Part shown: positions 6,938 through 13,099 of the stretch, piece after piece
How the letters are laid out: the number at the start of each line of letters is the position of its first letter
Position numbering within the stretch: position 1 is the first letter of the stretch
Virus record (IMG/VR): IMGVR_UViG_3300017788_002015
Span: 1 to 23,987 of that record
Length of the DNA: 23,987 nt
Origin: a virus
Strand: one strand, 5' to 3'
Translations under genes and position numbers: made by a program
Notes under the pieces: model-generated
Database searches by the model: none
The model's input: the letters and a program-made list of their open reading frames with translations, nothing else
What the model was told of the DNA's origin: nothing

Positions 6938-8812
6938 TTATCCAACTGTTTTTTTAAAGTTTTCAAATGCTTTTACTACGTGTTGCCAAGCCTGTTTGTC
7001 TTTGATTGAATCGGTCATATTTGGCAATACATCATCTATCTTTAAAGGGGTTTTGTGAATCATTTCAACTTCTTTCTCCATCACAGCCATGTTTTTTCTA
7101 TAGTTGGAAGGTTCATCCGGCAAATCGTTATACATACGTGTATATTTATCACTTTCTTGTTGATTGCCGGTACGTTGTGCAGCAAATTTCTTTTTCAACA
7201 ACTCCATTTTATTGGCGTGATATTTTTTATAAGCCGGAGAGTTTTTATCGACAGCGTCAGCATCATCAAACTTCTTTCTCGATGGAGCAATCAAACGGAA
7301 ATTTATGAAACTAACGGCTGCATCCAATAATTTGACCACCAATTCTTCCGGCGTCTCACCCTCACTCATCATTCCATGTTTATTTGCCATATACAATCTC
7401 AATAAAGAAATTTTATCATGCAACGTCTCCAGACTCTTACCGACAAAAGATTTCATGAATTCCTCCGAAGAAGAATATTGTCCACTATATTTTGCTAAAG
7501 CGGTGACATTCATATCATTTGATTCTTTTAATTTGTCAATCCGTATATCTCGTTCATGGGGTTTTTCTCCGAGAGGAGGGTCCGTCGGACAGGAGGGGAT
7601 GTGTTCAATTAAATCTGATTCAGGAATTCTATATACTGTTTCATTTGGTTGAATTGGTCGGTCACACTTACAACACCTTTTTGATTCTTTTACAGTTTCA
7701 TTTATAATTTTTTCAAATCCTTCCATCAACTCCGTAACGGTTACATTATTTCCGTATTGTTCAGCTAAAGTTTTTAAAGCTTTCTTAATATCAATGCCTC
7801 GGTCACGGAGCTTTTGGATAATTGCCACGGCGGAAGTTCCATATGGTTTCAACTTCTTCTCCAGTTCAGCATAAAGAACGTCAGCAGGAACATATTCGGT
7901 TGCATCACCGAGTCTATCAATGGTCTTTATAACCACATTTTTAATTTCGGATTCGCCAGATGCTCGGGCAGCAGCGAGAGCAGCAATCTCTGCTTTTAAA
8001 TTTAAAAGCTTTACTTTAAACTGATTTTTTTCCGACGGATTCCATGTTGCGCCTTTAACGTGTTCATCCGCTTCAAAGTTAGCCAATTCTTTATTTAAAT
8101 CACGGATTCTTTTTTCTATTTCAGATTCAGTTTTTGTGGAATCATCGGCGACACCGAGAATTTTTTTAAGTGATTCAATTGAAAGAAACTTATATCGGTC
8201 ACTATCCGATGATGCATCCTCCATTCGTACCTCAAAAAGTAATTTATCAGTTGGGATGTCAGAGAGTTTTATTAAATGTAAAAATAGATCAAGATGTTGT
8301 TTGTATAAATCTATACCATCTCCCCATGCAGTGAAATAATATGTTCCGTTGACCAAGAAAACTCGAATTTTAATATTGGGTTCGGAGTAATGCTGCCCAT
8401 ATCCATTCTTCCCATAAACTTTACTTAAACATGAAAAAATACAGTCTTCCAAAAAATAATGACTTTTTCTGCCATCTAAATAACTTGGCAAATGCTCCTC
8501 AAGACAATCTCTTGCAGTTGATCTATTAAAATTGGAATCTTTAACATCTATAATGATATTTTCGTGAGGAGCTCTTTGAAAACCAATGAAATTATTCTTG
8601 GTATTCAGAATTGGATCATGCCAAAAAATGCCCGTCAAAACAGATTCTTCACTTTCATAGTCATAAGATTCAGACTCCTCGATTGTAGTTGCTCCGGGAG
8701 GAAACACATACAAAGTATCTGGAGATTCTTTCAATAGTAAAGGAACCAGATTATTCAAGAGGATTTGCTTTTTACGGTCTAGTTTTTTAATCAATTCCTG
8801 TAACGGTGTCAT
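6938..8812 (-). CDS. Large hypothetical protein, 624 aa
   Basis: Unrecognised 624-aa protein. It starts MTPLQELIKKLDRKKQILLN, then about 200 residues of globular alpha/beta sequence. A Lys/Glu-rich probable coiled coil spans about 225-290 (SEIEKRIRDLNKELANFEAD; LLNLKAEIAALAAARA). A cysteine cluster at about 385-415 (CCKCDRPI ... HIPSCP) is a possible metal site. The rest is long amphipathic helices. It is the first gene of the leftward block, beginning 650 bp from the divergent plus-strand gene at 9461. No Shine-Dalgarno sequence precedes the ATG; TATATAAG lies about 10 nt upstream. A virion or DNA-metabolism role cannot be decided from sequence alone. Confidence 0.8.
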   Translation of the reverse strand: MTPLQELIKKLDRKKQILLNNLVPLLLKESPDTLYVFPPGATTIEESESYDYESEESVLTGIFWHDPILNTKNNFIGFQRAPHENIIIDVKDSNFNRSTARDCLEEHLPSYLDGRKSHYFLEDCIFSCLSKVYGKNGYGQHYSEPNIKIRVFLVNGTYYFTAWGDGIDLYKQHLDLFLHLIKLSDIPTDKLLFEVRMEDASSDSDRYKFLSIESLKKILGVADDSTKTESEIEKRIRDLNKELANFEADEHVKGATWNPSEKNQFKVKLLNLKAEIAALAAARASGESEIKNVVIKTIDRLGDATEYVPADVLYAELEKKLKPYGTSAVAIIQKLRDRGIDIKKALKTLAEQYGNNVTVTELMEGFEKIINETVKESKRCCKCDRPIQPNETVYRIPESDLIEHIPSCPTDPPLGEKPHERDIRIDKLKESNDMNVTALAKYSGQYSSSEEFMKSFVGKSLETLHDKISLLRLYMANKHGMMSEGETPEELVVKLLDAAVSFINFRLIAPSRKKFDDADAVDKNSPAYKKYHANKMELLKKKFAAQRTGNQQESDKYTRMYNDLPDEPSNYRKNMAVMEKEVEMIHKTPLKIDDVLPNMTDSIKDKQAWQHVVKAFENFKKTVG

Positions 8813-8864
8813 AGGTTATGCTTATATAATTAGAAGTCAGTCGATCAAATGATGTCAAATAACT

Positions 8865-9047
8865 TCACGGTATATCGTCGTCAACACATATTTTAAAAAT
8901 ATCGTTATTGCTACATAAGAGATAGTCGCGGCATTGAGTTTTGCGGTTATACTCCACCATTCTAAAAAATGCTAGTATGCCAATATATTCATTCATGAGG
9001 TATATTACATCCGTCCTAGAAATCCCTATATCAACACCGTAAATCAC
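8865..9047 (-). CDS. Doubtful small ORF, 60 aa
   Basis: A GTG-initiated frame of 60 codons (IYGVDIGISRTDVIYLMNEY) lies in the divergence region upstream of the 624-aa gene. The composition is protein-like, with three cysteines near the C-terminus. It has no ribosome-binding site, no promoter of the common type, and overlaps the first copy of a repeat at 9041-9055. It is included because this stretch otherwise holds no gene. Confidence 0.25.
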   Translation of the reverse strand: MIYGVDIGISRTDVIYLMNEYIGILAFFRMVEYNRKTQCRDYLLCSNNDIFKICVDDDIP

Positions 9048-9206
9048 TCAGATAAAAATTGTTCCCTGGGTTTTTTCCTGAGAAACGATAAGAAACCCCT
9101 AAAACTACCGTATAGAAAATGAGAAATGAATCAAAAACCCAGTTAAACAGCTAAGGAAATCACTCAGATAAGAAACAATGATTTAGCACTAAAATCACCC
9201 AGAAAA
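9041..9206 (+). repeat. Three iteron-like 15-bp repeats
   Basis: AAATCACTCAGATAA occurs at 9041-9055 and again exactly at 9157-9171, with a third 13/15 copy (AAATCACCCAGAAAA) at 9192-9206. All are in the same orientation in the non-coding region between the two divergent gene blocks. Repeats like this commonly bind a replication initiator or repressor; that role is inference. Confidence 0.75.
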
Positions 9207-9285
9207 AAAATTGCCGTGTGTTTGCGCCATGTATATAACCGCAGTTTTAGCACTTAAATGCCCCATATATTTTTTTGCCGTGTGT
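9182..9285 (+). repeat. Two 40-nt imperfect direct repeats
   Basis: A 40-nt unit at 9182-9221 recurs at 9246-9285 with period 64. The copies share TTTAGCACT at the start and TTGCCGTGTGT at the end, with a diverged A/T-rich middle that includes an A or T run. The first copy includes the third iteron-like repeat. Confidence 0.75.
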
Positions 9286-9343
9286 GGCGCGCTACTCTCG
9301 TCCGTCATCCCAGTGGGGGGACCCCCATGTTCAGAAGTGGTAC

Positions 9344-9417
9344 CCGTCAAAATGACGGCCCACCCTACCCCAGATATGGGGGCCACCCGTCATTTTTGAG
9401 GGTTGTCTGGGGTAGGG
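9344..9417. repeat. Nested inverted repeats in the divergence region
   Basis: A perfect 12-bp inverted repeat (CCCTACCCCAGA, 9363-9374, with TCTGGGGTAGGG, 9406-9417) encloses a second copy of CACCCGTCA. Just outside is a tight hairpin, CCGTCA-AAA-TGACGG (9344-9358). TCAAAATGACGG and CCGTCATTTTTGA can also pair with each other, so two alternative structures are possible. It ends 7 bp before the -35 of the first rightward promoter. Confidence 0.8.
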
Positions 9418-9423
9418 GAGGGC

Positions 9424-9451
9424 TTGACTTTTTATAAAAACCCTCTAAACT
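9424..9451 (+). promoter_or_regulatory. Leaderless-type promoter of the 200-aa gene
   Basis: TTGACT, 16 nt, TAAACT, then 9 nt to the ATG at 9461. The expected transcription start is within 2-3 nt of the ATG. Confidence 0.88.
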
Positions 9452-9460
9452 GATCGCACA

Positions 9461-10063
9461 ATGATTCAACTCGAAAAGCAATTCGTAAGTGGTGATGGTG
9501 GATTCGGCGCTAATCCTCTCACCTACAAACAAGTCGTCCGTAATGACAAGTTCGCCGTTTATGAGCGCAGTCGTGACGGGGTGGTGAAGGACTACGAAAC
9601 CATCAAGGTCAAGATTTTGAAGGTTGGAACTCGTATTTTTAAGGAAATCGTCGCTGAAGACACTGAGAGGTATCCGGGCACGTCGGAATTTGGCCGGCTC
9701 GCATGGTCGTTCGGCGGCCAAGGTGGTAAGGAAGCGGCTCTCCGTAAATATGAAACCTTGAACAAGGAAGTCGTTGAGAAGGTGGAAAAGGTTGATAGTG
9801 AGGAACTTGGGGCGGTAAAGGCGACGGTTCCGAAGGTCAATGGTCAACGTGGTCGGCCTCGTGTCGAACGTCCGACTCTCACGTATCCTGCTACGGAACA
9901 ATGGGTTATGAAGGATCTATTGGTGTTGAATCCGAAGTGGAGTCAACCGTTGGCTTACATTCAACTCCAAAAGGATGTGAAGGGTGGAGTGGTGAAGGAA
10001 GTGGCTCGAATCAAGAATCCTTCGGGCCGCGGACGGGCAATGGTTGGTTATCGGATGGTGTAA
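9461..10063 (+). CDS. Probable DNA-binding protein with AT-hook-like motif, 200 aa
   Basis: The N-terminal domain (1-100) has the pattern of an uncharacterised phage/plasmid family: KQVVRNDKFAVYERSRDG, YETIKVKILKVGTRIF, then ERYPGTSEFGRLAWSF. A charged Val/Lys/Glu linker (100-125) follows, then a GQRGRPRVERP segment (129-139) with the GRPR core of an AT-hook. The C-terminal 60 residues look like a small winged-helix (VMKDLLVLNPKWSQPLAYIQ ... GGVVKEVARI ... VGYRMV). It is therefore probably a DNA-binding or regulatory protein. It is the first gene of the rightward block, right next to the repeat-rich region, and starts at the ATG 9 nt after a -10 box, so its mRNA is probably leaderless. Confidence 0.85.
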   Translation: MIQLEKQFVSGDGGFGANPLTYKQVVRNDKFAVYERSRDGVVKDYETIKVKILKVGTRIFKEIVAEDTERYPGTSEFGRLAWSFGGQGGKEAALRKYETLNKEVVEKVEKVDSEELGAVKATVPKVNGQRGRPRVERPTLTYPATEQWVMKDLLVLNPKWSQPLAYIQLQKDVKGGVVKEVARIKNPSGRGRAMVGYRMV

Positions 10064-10091
10064 AGGATAGGCCGGGAATGGCCGGGGTAAC

Positions 10092-10139
10092 GTCGGAGAG
10101 TGTGGATCGAGGTTGGACAGGGTCTTCACACTCTCCGAC
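10092..10139. repeat. 13-bp perfect inverted repeat
   Basis: GTCGGAGAGTGTG (10092-10104) and CACACTCTCCGAC (10127-10139) are separated by 22 nt. No U-tract follows, so it is a poor intrinsic terminator. It ends at the -35 (CTGACA) of the promoter proposed for the tRNA-like locus and may be an operator or an RNA hairpin closing the 200-aa gene transcript. Confidence 0.7.
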
Positions 10140-10166
10140 TGACAAGAGACGGGTATTGAATAACTT
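10139..10166 (+). promoter_or_regulatory. Promoter of the interrupted tRNA-like locus
   Basis: CTGACA, 16 nt, TAACTT. It shares the spacing of the family, and the predicted start falls at about 10172-10174, the 5' end of the tRNA-like sequence. Confidence 0.55.
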
Positions 10167-10284
10167 TTTAGGTGAACGTGTGGCGGAATGTAAAGACGCT
10201 AGCGAACCCGGAAACGAGTGTGAGACTAGAAGCTTGCCTCTATCGCCGGTGCGGGGAAGAACCGCAATATAGCGAGATGCGACA

Positions 10285-10685
10285 ACGCTTTGGCAGGAAA
10301 GACTGAACGAGTTGAATTGATGCCCATTGGCGAGCAATCAAAAACTATGAACGAAGAAACGAAACTCCCGACAACCAACGACCCAGAAACGGCAGAGGAC
10401 AAGGGCCGTTGTGCTCCAGCGCCTTGTTCGGACTTAAGCCACCGAGAGATAGCGACTCTCCATTTTAGGGCCGTGAAGCCCCCAAACAGGAAATACTGGA
10501 TGGCGTATCTCGAAGACCGAGGCGTGCTCATCCCGAACATCGTGAAGCCTACGCGACAAAAACTGTGGGAAGAACTTGAGAACATCGCAAAACTTCGGGG
10601 GCATCGCTTTGTCAGCGAATGCTACCTGATATAGTCCGAACTCTTGATTATGCGAACGATAATTACAAACACCAAATGAGACTGA
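10285..10685 (+). ncRNA. Group I intron-like core (approximate ends)
   Basis: Candidate self-splicing group I intron (IA2-like, as in T4 td). Element P is AAACGGCAGAGG at about 10387-10398, Q is GGGCCGTTGTGC at about 10403-10414, R is TTGTTCGGACT ending about 10434, and S is GATATAGTCC at 10628-10637, an exact match to the usual S block. P and Q can form P4 (ACGGC with GCCGT). GTTCGGACT is fully complementary to AGTCCGAAC in S over 9 bp, consistent with an extended P7. ATTAT-GCGAACG-ATAAT after S could be P9. The R-to-S distance is large, as when an ORF sits in P8. Splice sites were not determined. Confidence 0.55.
10347..10634 (+). CDS. Intron-located ORF, 95 aa, unrecognised
   Basis: ATG at 10347 to TAG at 10632-10634, whose last bases overlap the S element. 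The N-terminal 35 residues are low-complexity (EETKLPTTNDPETAEDKGRC) and overlap the P/Q/R elements, so they may be RNA structure read as protein. Residues 40-95 look more like protein (RKYWMAYLEDRGVLIPNIVK, then a Trp/Leu helix LWEELENIAKLRG). No LAGLIDADG, HNH or GIY-YIG signature is seen, so it is not called a homing endonuclease. A TTG at 10290 would extend it by 19 residues. No ribosome-binding site is seen. Confidence 0.4.
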   Translation: MNEETKLPTTNDPETAEDKGRCAPAPCSDLSHREIATLHFRAVKPPNRKYWMAYLEDRGVLIPNIVKPTRQKLWEELENIAKLRGHRFVSECYLI

Positions 10686-10748
10686 ACCTCTAGCGACGCA
10701 TCATGCAGGTTCAAATCCTGCCACGCTCACTTTATTTTCAATTAAAGG

Positions 10749-10776
10749 TTGACTTCTGTTAAAATAAGTCTAAGAT
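10749..10776 (+). promoter_or_regulatory. Early-type promoter of the second rightward tRNA-like element
   Basis: TTGACT, 16 nt, TAAGAT. The predicted start, about 10783, is just ahead of the inverted repeat that bounds the tRNA-like element, so here the module drives an RNA gene and probably the zinc-finger gene behind it. Confidence 0.75.
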
Positions 10777-10786
10777 GTTCTCAGTT

Positions 10787-10926
10787 GTTTGACTAACGGT
10801 GTGTTGGAACTGGAATACAACCGAAGAATCAAGTTGACCAGCAGACTAATGATCTGCTAATAGGGATTTGGTTCAAGTCGGAGAGTCATTCTCTTACAAG
10901 TTCGAATCTTGTCACGTTAGTCAAAC
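10787..10926 (+). ncRNA. tRNA-like RNA closed by a 12-bp stem
   Basis: GTTTGACTAACG (10787-10798) and CGTTAGTCAAAC (10915-10926) pair perfectly. Inside are a D-arm-like hairpin (GTTG-GAACTGGAATA-CAAC), a strong anticodon-like stem (AGCAGA/TCTGCT with a 7-nt CTAATGA loop), and a canonical T-arm (ACAAG-TTCGAAT-CTTGT) followed by CACGTTA. Spacers before and after the anticodon-like stem are far too long for a normal tRNA (about 17 and 38 nt), and the middle also holds a GAGA/TCTC hairpin. It may be a degenerate or specialised tRNA. No identity is assigned. Confidence 0.5.
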
Positions 10927-10942
10927 GACGCAATTTATACAA

Positions 10943-11107
10943 ATGGATACCGTCAAATTGTTGATGCATACAAAGTGTGGTCCCGGTGGAATTCACTGCC
11001 CGTGTTGCAACCGTGGGAAGGGAAAACATCGGAAAATGATGACCCGTAATATCCGTCGTTCCATGAAACATGACTTGGCGAAGGAGAGTTATGACGAATC
11101 CAACTGA
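10943..11107 (+). CDS. Small zinc-finger-like protein, 54 aa
   Basis: 54-aa basic protein MDTVKLLMHTKCGPGGIHCP... with a Cys/His cluster (KCGPGGIHCPCCNRGKGKH) at residues 11-29, likely to bind zinc, then an Arg/Lys-rich helix (MTRNIRRSMKHDL). Small proteins with an MHTKCGPGG-HC-CC core are common and uncharacterised in phages. The start chosen is ATG at 10943, after the tRNA-like element; an earlier in-frame ATG at 10868 would read through that RNA and is rejected. The last 17 nt overlap the next gene, whose Shine-Dalgarno sequence lies inside this one. Confidence 0.75.
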   Translation: MDTVKLLMHTKCGPGGIHCPCCNRGKGKHRKMMTRNIRRSMKHDLAKESYDESN

Positions 11108-11357
11108 ACTCCAATCGGTTAGGGAACTAATCGAATCTGTTGGCGGAAAGCCAAACGCACGTTACTACCGTGCAATGAAGTCGTCACGTCAGTTGGAAAA
11201 CATCAATTCCCTTCCCATTAAACAGGTGGAAGGAACAGACTACAAGGTGGTTTTGACCAACGGAAAAGAAATAAAAGTCTTTGTTCCTAAAGGAGATAAC
11301 GTCTTTCGGATTGTGACAGAAGCAGGTTATGAAGCCCAATCGGCGATGAAGGCTTGA
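11091..11357 (+). CDS. Hypothetical protein, 88 aa
   Basis: The start at 11091 is set by AAGGAG 5 nt upstream, one of the few good Shine-Dalgarno sites here, fitting a downstream gene translated from a polycistronic mRNA. The protein has an N-terminal helix (TELQSVRELIESVGG), a basic segment (ARYYRAMKSSRQLENINSL) and a small beta domain (YKVVLTNGKEIKVFVPKGDN). No function is recognised. The stop TGA (11355-11357) is embedded in the -35 hexamer of the next gene's promoter, which makes the penultimate codon Ala (GCT). Confidence 0.75.
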   Translation: MTNPTELQSVRELIESVGGKPNARYYRAMKSSRQLENINSLPIKQVEGTDYKVVLTNGKEIKVFVPKGDNVFRIVTEAGYEAQSAMKA

Positions 11358-11381
11358 CTTCTTTTAATAAACTGATATTCT
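11354..11381 (+). promoter_or_regulatory. Leaderless-type promoter of the 43-aa gene
   Basis: TTGACT, 16 nt, TATTCT, 9 nt to the ATG at 11391. The -35 contains the stop codon of the upstream gene. Confidence 0.88.
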
Positions 11382-11390
11382 ATTTCCACA

Positions 11391-11522
11391 ATGAACGAGA
11401 AACAGATTCCAAACTTCGACGAAACCATTCTTGCACTTGAGCAAATCTTCCGTGACCTTGGTTACTCGAAGCTATTCTGGCCGAATCTCGCCAAGAAGGA
11501 CGAGATTGAATCCAAAAATTAA
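11391..11522 (+). CDS. Hypothetical protein, 43 aa
   Basis: 43-aa protein MNEKQIPNFDETILALEQIF..., mostly one amphipathic helix with a basic and aromatic C-terminal half (YSKLFWPNLAKKDEI). The ATG stands exactly 9 nt after the -10 box, the diagnostic position in this phage. No function is recognised. It is followed 10 nt later by the 72-aa gene, probably on the same mRNA. Confidence 0.7.
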   Translation: MNEKQIPNFDETILALEQIFRDLGYSKLFWPNLAKKDEIESKN

Positions 11523-11532
11523 CCCTGACAAT

Positions 11533-11751
11533 ATGACTCTTATCAAGAAAGTTGTCTCCATCGGAGATCTTCGACAGAAGGCTAACAAGGATCCTAAATA
11601 TCTCCAGCTGGCCATGATTTCCGCAAGAAATCTCGGAGGAACATCCAAAAACCTTGATGACGCCATCAACTGGTTAAACACCAATGCATTAGAGACGGAT
11701 GAAGATGGTGTGGTCGGAGAGATAAACTTTTGTCGAGATTTGGTCAAATAA
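11533..11751 (+). CDS. Hypothetical protein, 72 aa
   Basis: 72-aa helical protein: MTLIKKVVSIGDLRQKANKD, then LQLAMISARNLGG, DDAINWLNTNA and an acidic C-terminus. Repeated helix-turn-helix spacing resembles a small helical bundle, but no DNA-binding signature is clear. It lies 10 nt after the 43-aa gene without a Shine-Dalgarno sequence. An in-frame ATG at 11431 would overlap the 43-aa gene in another frame and is not preferred. Confidence 0.7.
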   Translation: MTLIKKVVSIGDLRQKANKDPKYLQLAMISARNLGGTSKNLDDAINWLNTNALETDEDGVVGEINFCRDLVK

Positions 11752-11754
11752 TTG

Positions 11755-11782
11755 TTGACCTTCTATAAAAAACAGTTACTGT
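11755..11782 (+). promoter_or_regulatory. Leaderless-type promoter of the 75-aa gene
   Basis: TTGACC followed by an A/T-rich spacer and TTACTGTTTTCACAA-ATG. The discriminator matches the family exactly, but the -10 (GTTACT) is shifted to a 14-nt spacer, so this is a deviating member. Confidence 0.7.
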
Positions 11783-11790
11783 TTTCACAA

Positions 11791-12018
11791 ATGAAAACAT
11801 TCAAATTCATCGTTATCAACAAGAACAACATGACGCAACTTCGTCATTTCACTACGGCGGATCAAATATCCAGCTACTTTCTCGGGCGGCAGCTGAACAG
11901 CCACTTGATCATCGTTAACGAATGTAAGATTCTCAAGCTAGCTGATTACCCCGAACTTAATGATGGTCGGAAGTTGAAAACTTTGATTGATTCGTGGTCC
12001 AAGTTTAATGAGGATTGA
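11791..12018 (+). CDS. Hypothetical protein, 75 aa
   Basis: 75-aa alpha/beta protein: a strand (MKTFKFIVINKNNM), a helix containing QISSYFLGRQ, a second strand (HLIIVNECKILKL) and a C-terminal helix. The start at 11791 follows the TTTTCACAA discriminator. Its stop TGA (12016-12018) lies within the -35 TTGATT of the next promoter. No function is recognised. Confidence 0.75.
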   Translation: MKTFKFIVINKNNMTQLRHFTTADQISSYFLGRQLNSHLIIVNECKILKLADYPELNDGRKLKTLIDSWSKFNED

Positions 12019-12042
12019 TTTTGGTTAAAATAAGTCTAAACC
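12015..12042 (+). promoter_or_regulatory. Leaderless-type promoter of the 68-aa gene
   Basis: TTGATT, 16 nt, TAAACC, 9 nt (GTATTCACA) to a GTG start at 12052. The -35 contains the stop of the upstream gene. Confidence 0.8.
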
Positions 12043-12051
12043 GTATTCACA

Positions 12052-12258
12052 GTGAATCAAGAACTCAACACCATCAAAAACAGTCTCACCAAGCTCCTCA
12101 ACGCTAACGACATCAAGCCGAACACCAAGAAGGCTCAGATGGCCGAATTCTGTTTCCTTCAAGGTTTGATGGCGACAGGAAATGTCGGTGGTCGTGGAAT
12201 TCCAACTCAAACTCTCGCTCTCTGCATGGTATCCGGTCGGTCAATCCTCAGTCTGTAA
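12052..12258 (+). CDS. Hypothetical protein, 68 aa, GTG start
   Basis: 68-aa protein with helices at 1-20 (MNQELNTIKNSLTKLL) and 30-45 (KAQMAEFCFLQGLMAT), ending in a Gly/Ser/Leu segment (PTQTLALCMVSGRSILSL). The GTG start is fixed by its position 9 nt after the -10 box and by the TTCACA discriminator, not by a ribosome-binding site. Small proteins of the pattern NAEFCFLQGLMA are known from large phages without a defined role. Confidence 0.75.
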   Translation: MNQELNTIKNSLTKLLNANDIKPNTKKAQMAEFCFLQGLMATGNVGGRGIPTQTLALCMVSGRSILSL

Positions 12259-12266
12259 AAACCCTC

Positions 12267-12272
12267 TAAACT
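12267..12272 (+). promoter_or_regulatory. Possible -10 box of the zinc-ribbon gene
   Basis: TAAACT within AAAAACCCTCTAAACT, the same 16 bases that carry the -10 of the 9424-9451 promoter. No TTGAC-like -35 stands 16 nt upstream, and the ATG is 16 nt downstream rather than 9. It may be a decayed copy. Confidence 0.35.
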
Positions 12273-12288
12273 CTTAAAACAACCTGTT

Positions 12289-12438
12289 ATGCCCGAAGAA
12301 CTCATTGATTGGGAGAAGGAATACGTCGCTGGTAGGTGTCCAGATTGTGGTGAGTATATCCCAGAGACAGCTCAAGAGGGAGATGAATGCCGTAATTGTG
12401 GCCATGTTTTTTGGAAATTTAGGCCATCCGACCATTAA
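12289..12438 (+). CDS. Zinc-ribbon protein, 49 aa
   Basis: 49-aa acidic protein with two CxxC knuckles: CPDC at residues 18-21 and CRNC at 36-39, spaced as in a zinc ribbon, followed by GHVFWKF. Such mini zinc ribbons may act as adaptors or nucleic-acid-binding modules; no partner is visible. It lies 30 nt after the 68-aa gene, and its own promoter is weak, so readthrough is likely. Confidence 0.75.
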   Translation: MPEELIDWEKEYVAGRCPDCGEYIPETAQEGDECRNCGHVFWKFRPSDH

Positions 12439-12442
12439 ACGG

Positions 12443-12470
12443 TTGATATTTCCTATAAAAAGTCCATACT
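12443..12470 (+). promoter_or_regulatory. Leaderless-type promoter of the 103-aa basic gene
   Basis: TTGATA, 16 nt, CATACT, 6 nt to the ATG at 12477. This is the short-spacing variant of the family. Confidence 0.8.
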
Positions 12471-12476
12471 GTGTGC

Positions 12477-12788
12477 ATGAAAACAAACAAGACCACAGTG
12501 ACCAAAAGGGTGACGGTCAAGACAATCACCACCAACAAGGCCGTAAAATGCCCAATGGGCGGAACTTATCGTAAAGGAACAGTCTTGTGGCGGGAGAAAG
12601 AAGTCAATAAGACTACCGGCTTTCGGATTCGCAAGGATGGTTTTGTGGTTAATATGGGACATGGACTGGATTTCCTGGTGCCGATGGATGCATTGACTTT
12701 AACCAGAACCACTTACAACGAAGTGACCACGGTGACAAAGAAGAATAAAAAGACGGAGAAGCTGACCGAGAAGGACTTCGGATGGTAA
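12477..12788 (+). CDS. Basic hypothetical protein, 103 aa
   Basis: Very Lys/Thr-rich protein (MKTNKTTVTKRVTVKTITTN ... VTKKNKKTEKLTEKDFGW) with a central beta-rich domain (FRIRKDGFVVNMGHGLDFLVP). It may bind nucleic acid, but no motif is recognised. The ATG at 12477 is preferred over the GTG two codons upstream because of the 6-nt distance to the -10 box. It is the last rightward gene and converges on the leftward block. Confidence 0.75.
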   Translation: MKTNKTTVTKRVTVKTITTNKAVKCPMGGTYRKGTVLWREKEVNKTTGFRIRKDGFVVNMGHGLDFLVPMDALTLTRTTYNEVTTVTKKNKKTEKLTEKDFGW

Positions 12789-12913
12789 ATAAACCCAGTC
12801 AAACCCTCCCCGTGGGCAACCCACCGACTTCCGATGGAATGTCGTGGAACTCGAACGATTCCACAATACAACTGTTAATTTGTCCCGTGGGCCGAAGACT
12901 TACAAGATACACC

Positions 12914-13090
12914 TCAAGTCCAATATGCTTGATAGCAAAGAAGTGGACGTTTCCCCCCCTTAATTACCGATTCGTTGTCAATCAACAATTCATGCGCGGT
13001 CGTTTTATTCGTCCTAACCTTAGTAGTGAGTATGTTATCAACGAGATACTCTTTTAGTGTATCAACCAATCTGAATGTTTCTTGTATCAT
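12914..13090 (-). CDS. Hypothetical protein, 58 aa
   Basis: 58-aa protein MIQETFRLVDTLKEYLVDNI... with an amphipathic N-terminal helix and a basic C-terminal half (ESVIKGGKRPLLCYQAYW). The start is fixed by the promoter at 13100-13127, with 9 nt from the -10 to the ATG. It is the last leftward gene before the convergence at 12789-12913. That 125-bp gap holds a GTGGG-CAA-CCCAC hairpin but no clear U-tract terminator. No function is recognised. Confidence 0.7.
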   Translation of the reverse strand: MIQETFRLVDTLKEYLVDNILTTKVRTNKTTAHELLIDNESVIKGGKRPLLCYQAYWT

Positions 13091-13099
13091 TGTGAAAAT

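Larger units (their letters stand above)
10174..10729 (+). ncRNA. Interrupted tRNA(Leu)-like RNA
   Basis: The 5' part (10174-10199) reads GAACGTG-TG-GCG-GAATGTAAAGA-CGC: an acceptor strand, positions 8-9 and a D-arm of the tRNA-Leu type. The matching 3' part lies 500 nt away: GCAGG-TTCAAAT-CCTGC (T-arm, 10705-10721), then CACGCTC-A. The acceptor strands pair at 6 of 7 positions (one A-C mismatch), and no CCA is encoded. Between them is a group I intron-like core plus about 85-100 nt that do not give an obvious anticodon arm. CTAGCGA occurs on both sides (10199-10205 and 10690-10696). The 5' 27 nt are identical to the minus-strand element at 15230-15429. Family membership is fairly sure; the mature product and anticodon are not resolved. 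Confidence 0.55.

Noticed and set aside
9365-9901. 178-codon minus-strand frame opposite the 200-aa gene
   Set aside because: Antisense shadow. The plus-strand frame has the promoter and protein-like motifs; this one is Arg/Ser/Phe-rich without a promoter.
10208-10231. GTGTGAGACTAGA as a group I intron R element
   Set aside because: It lies only about 20 nt after the D-arm, leaving no room for P1-P6; the R candidate ending near 10434 pairs better with S and has P and Q in the right order before it.
9901-10272. 123-codon plus-strand frame overlapping the end of the 200-aa gene
   Set aside because: Runs through the 13-bp inverted repeat and the tRNA-like 5' half; low-complexity Gly/Ser/Arg composition.
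12782-13057. 91-codon plus-strand frame after the 103-aa gene
   Set aside because: Mostly antisense to the 58-aa leftward gene, which has a strong promoter; its ATG overlaps the previous stop without a ribosome-binding site.
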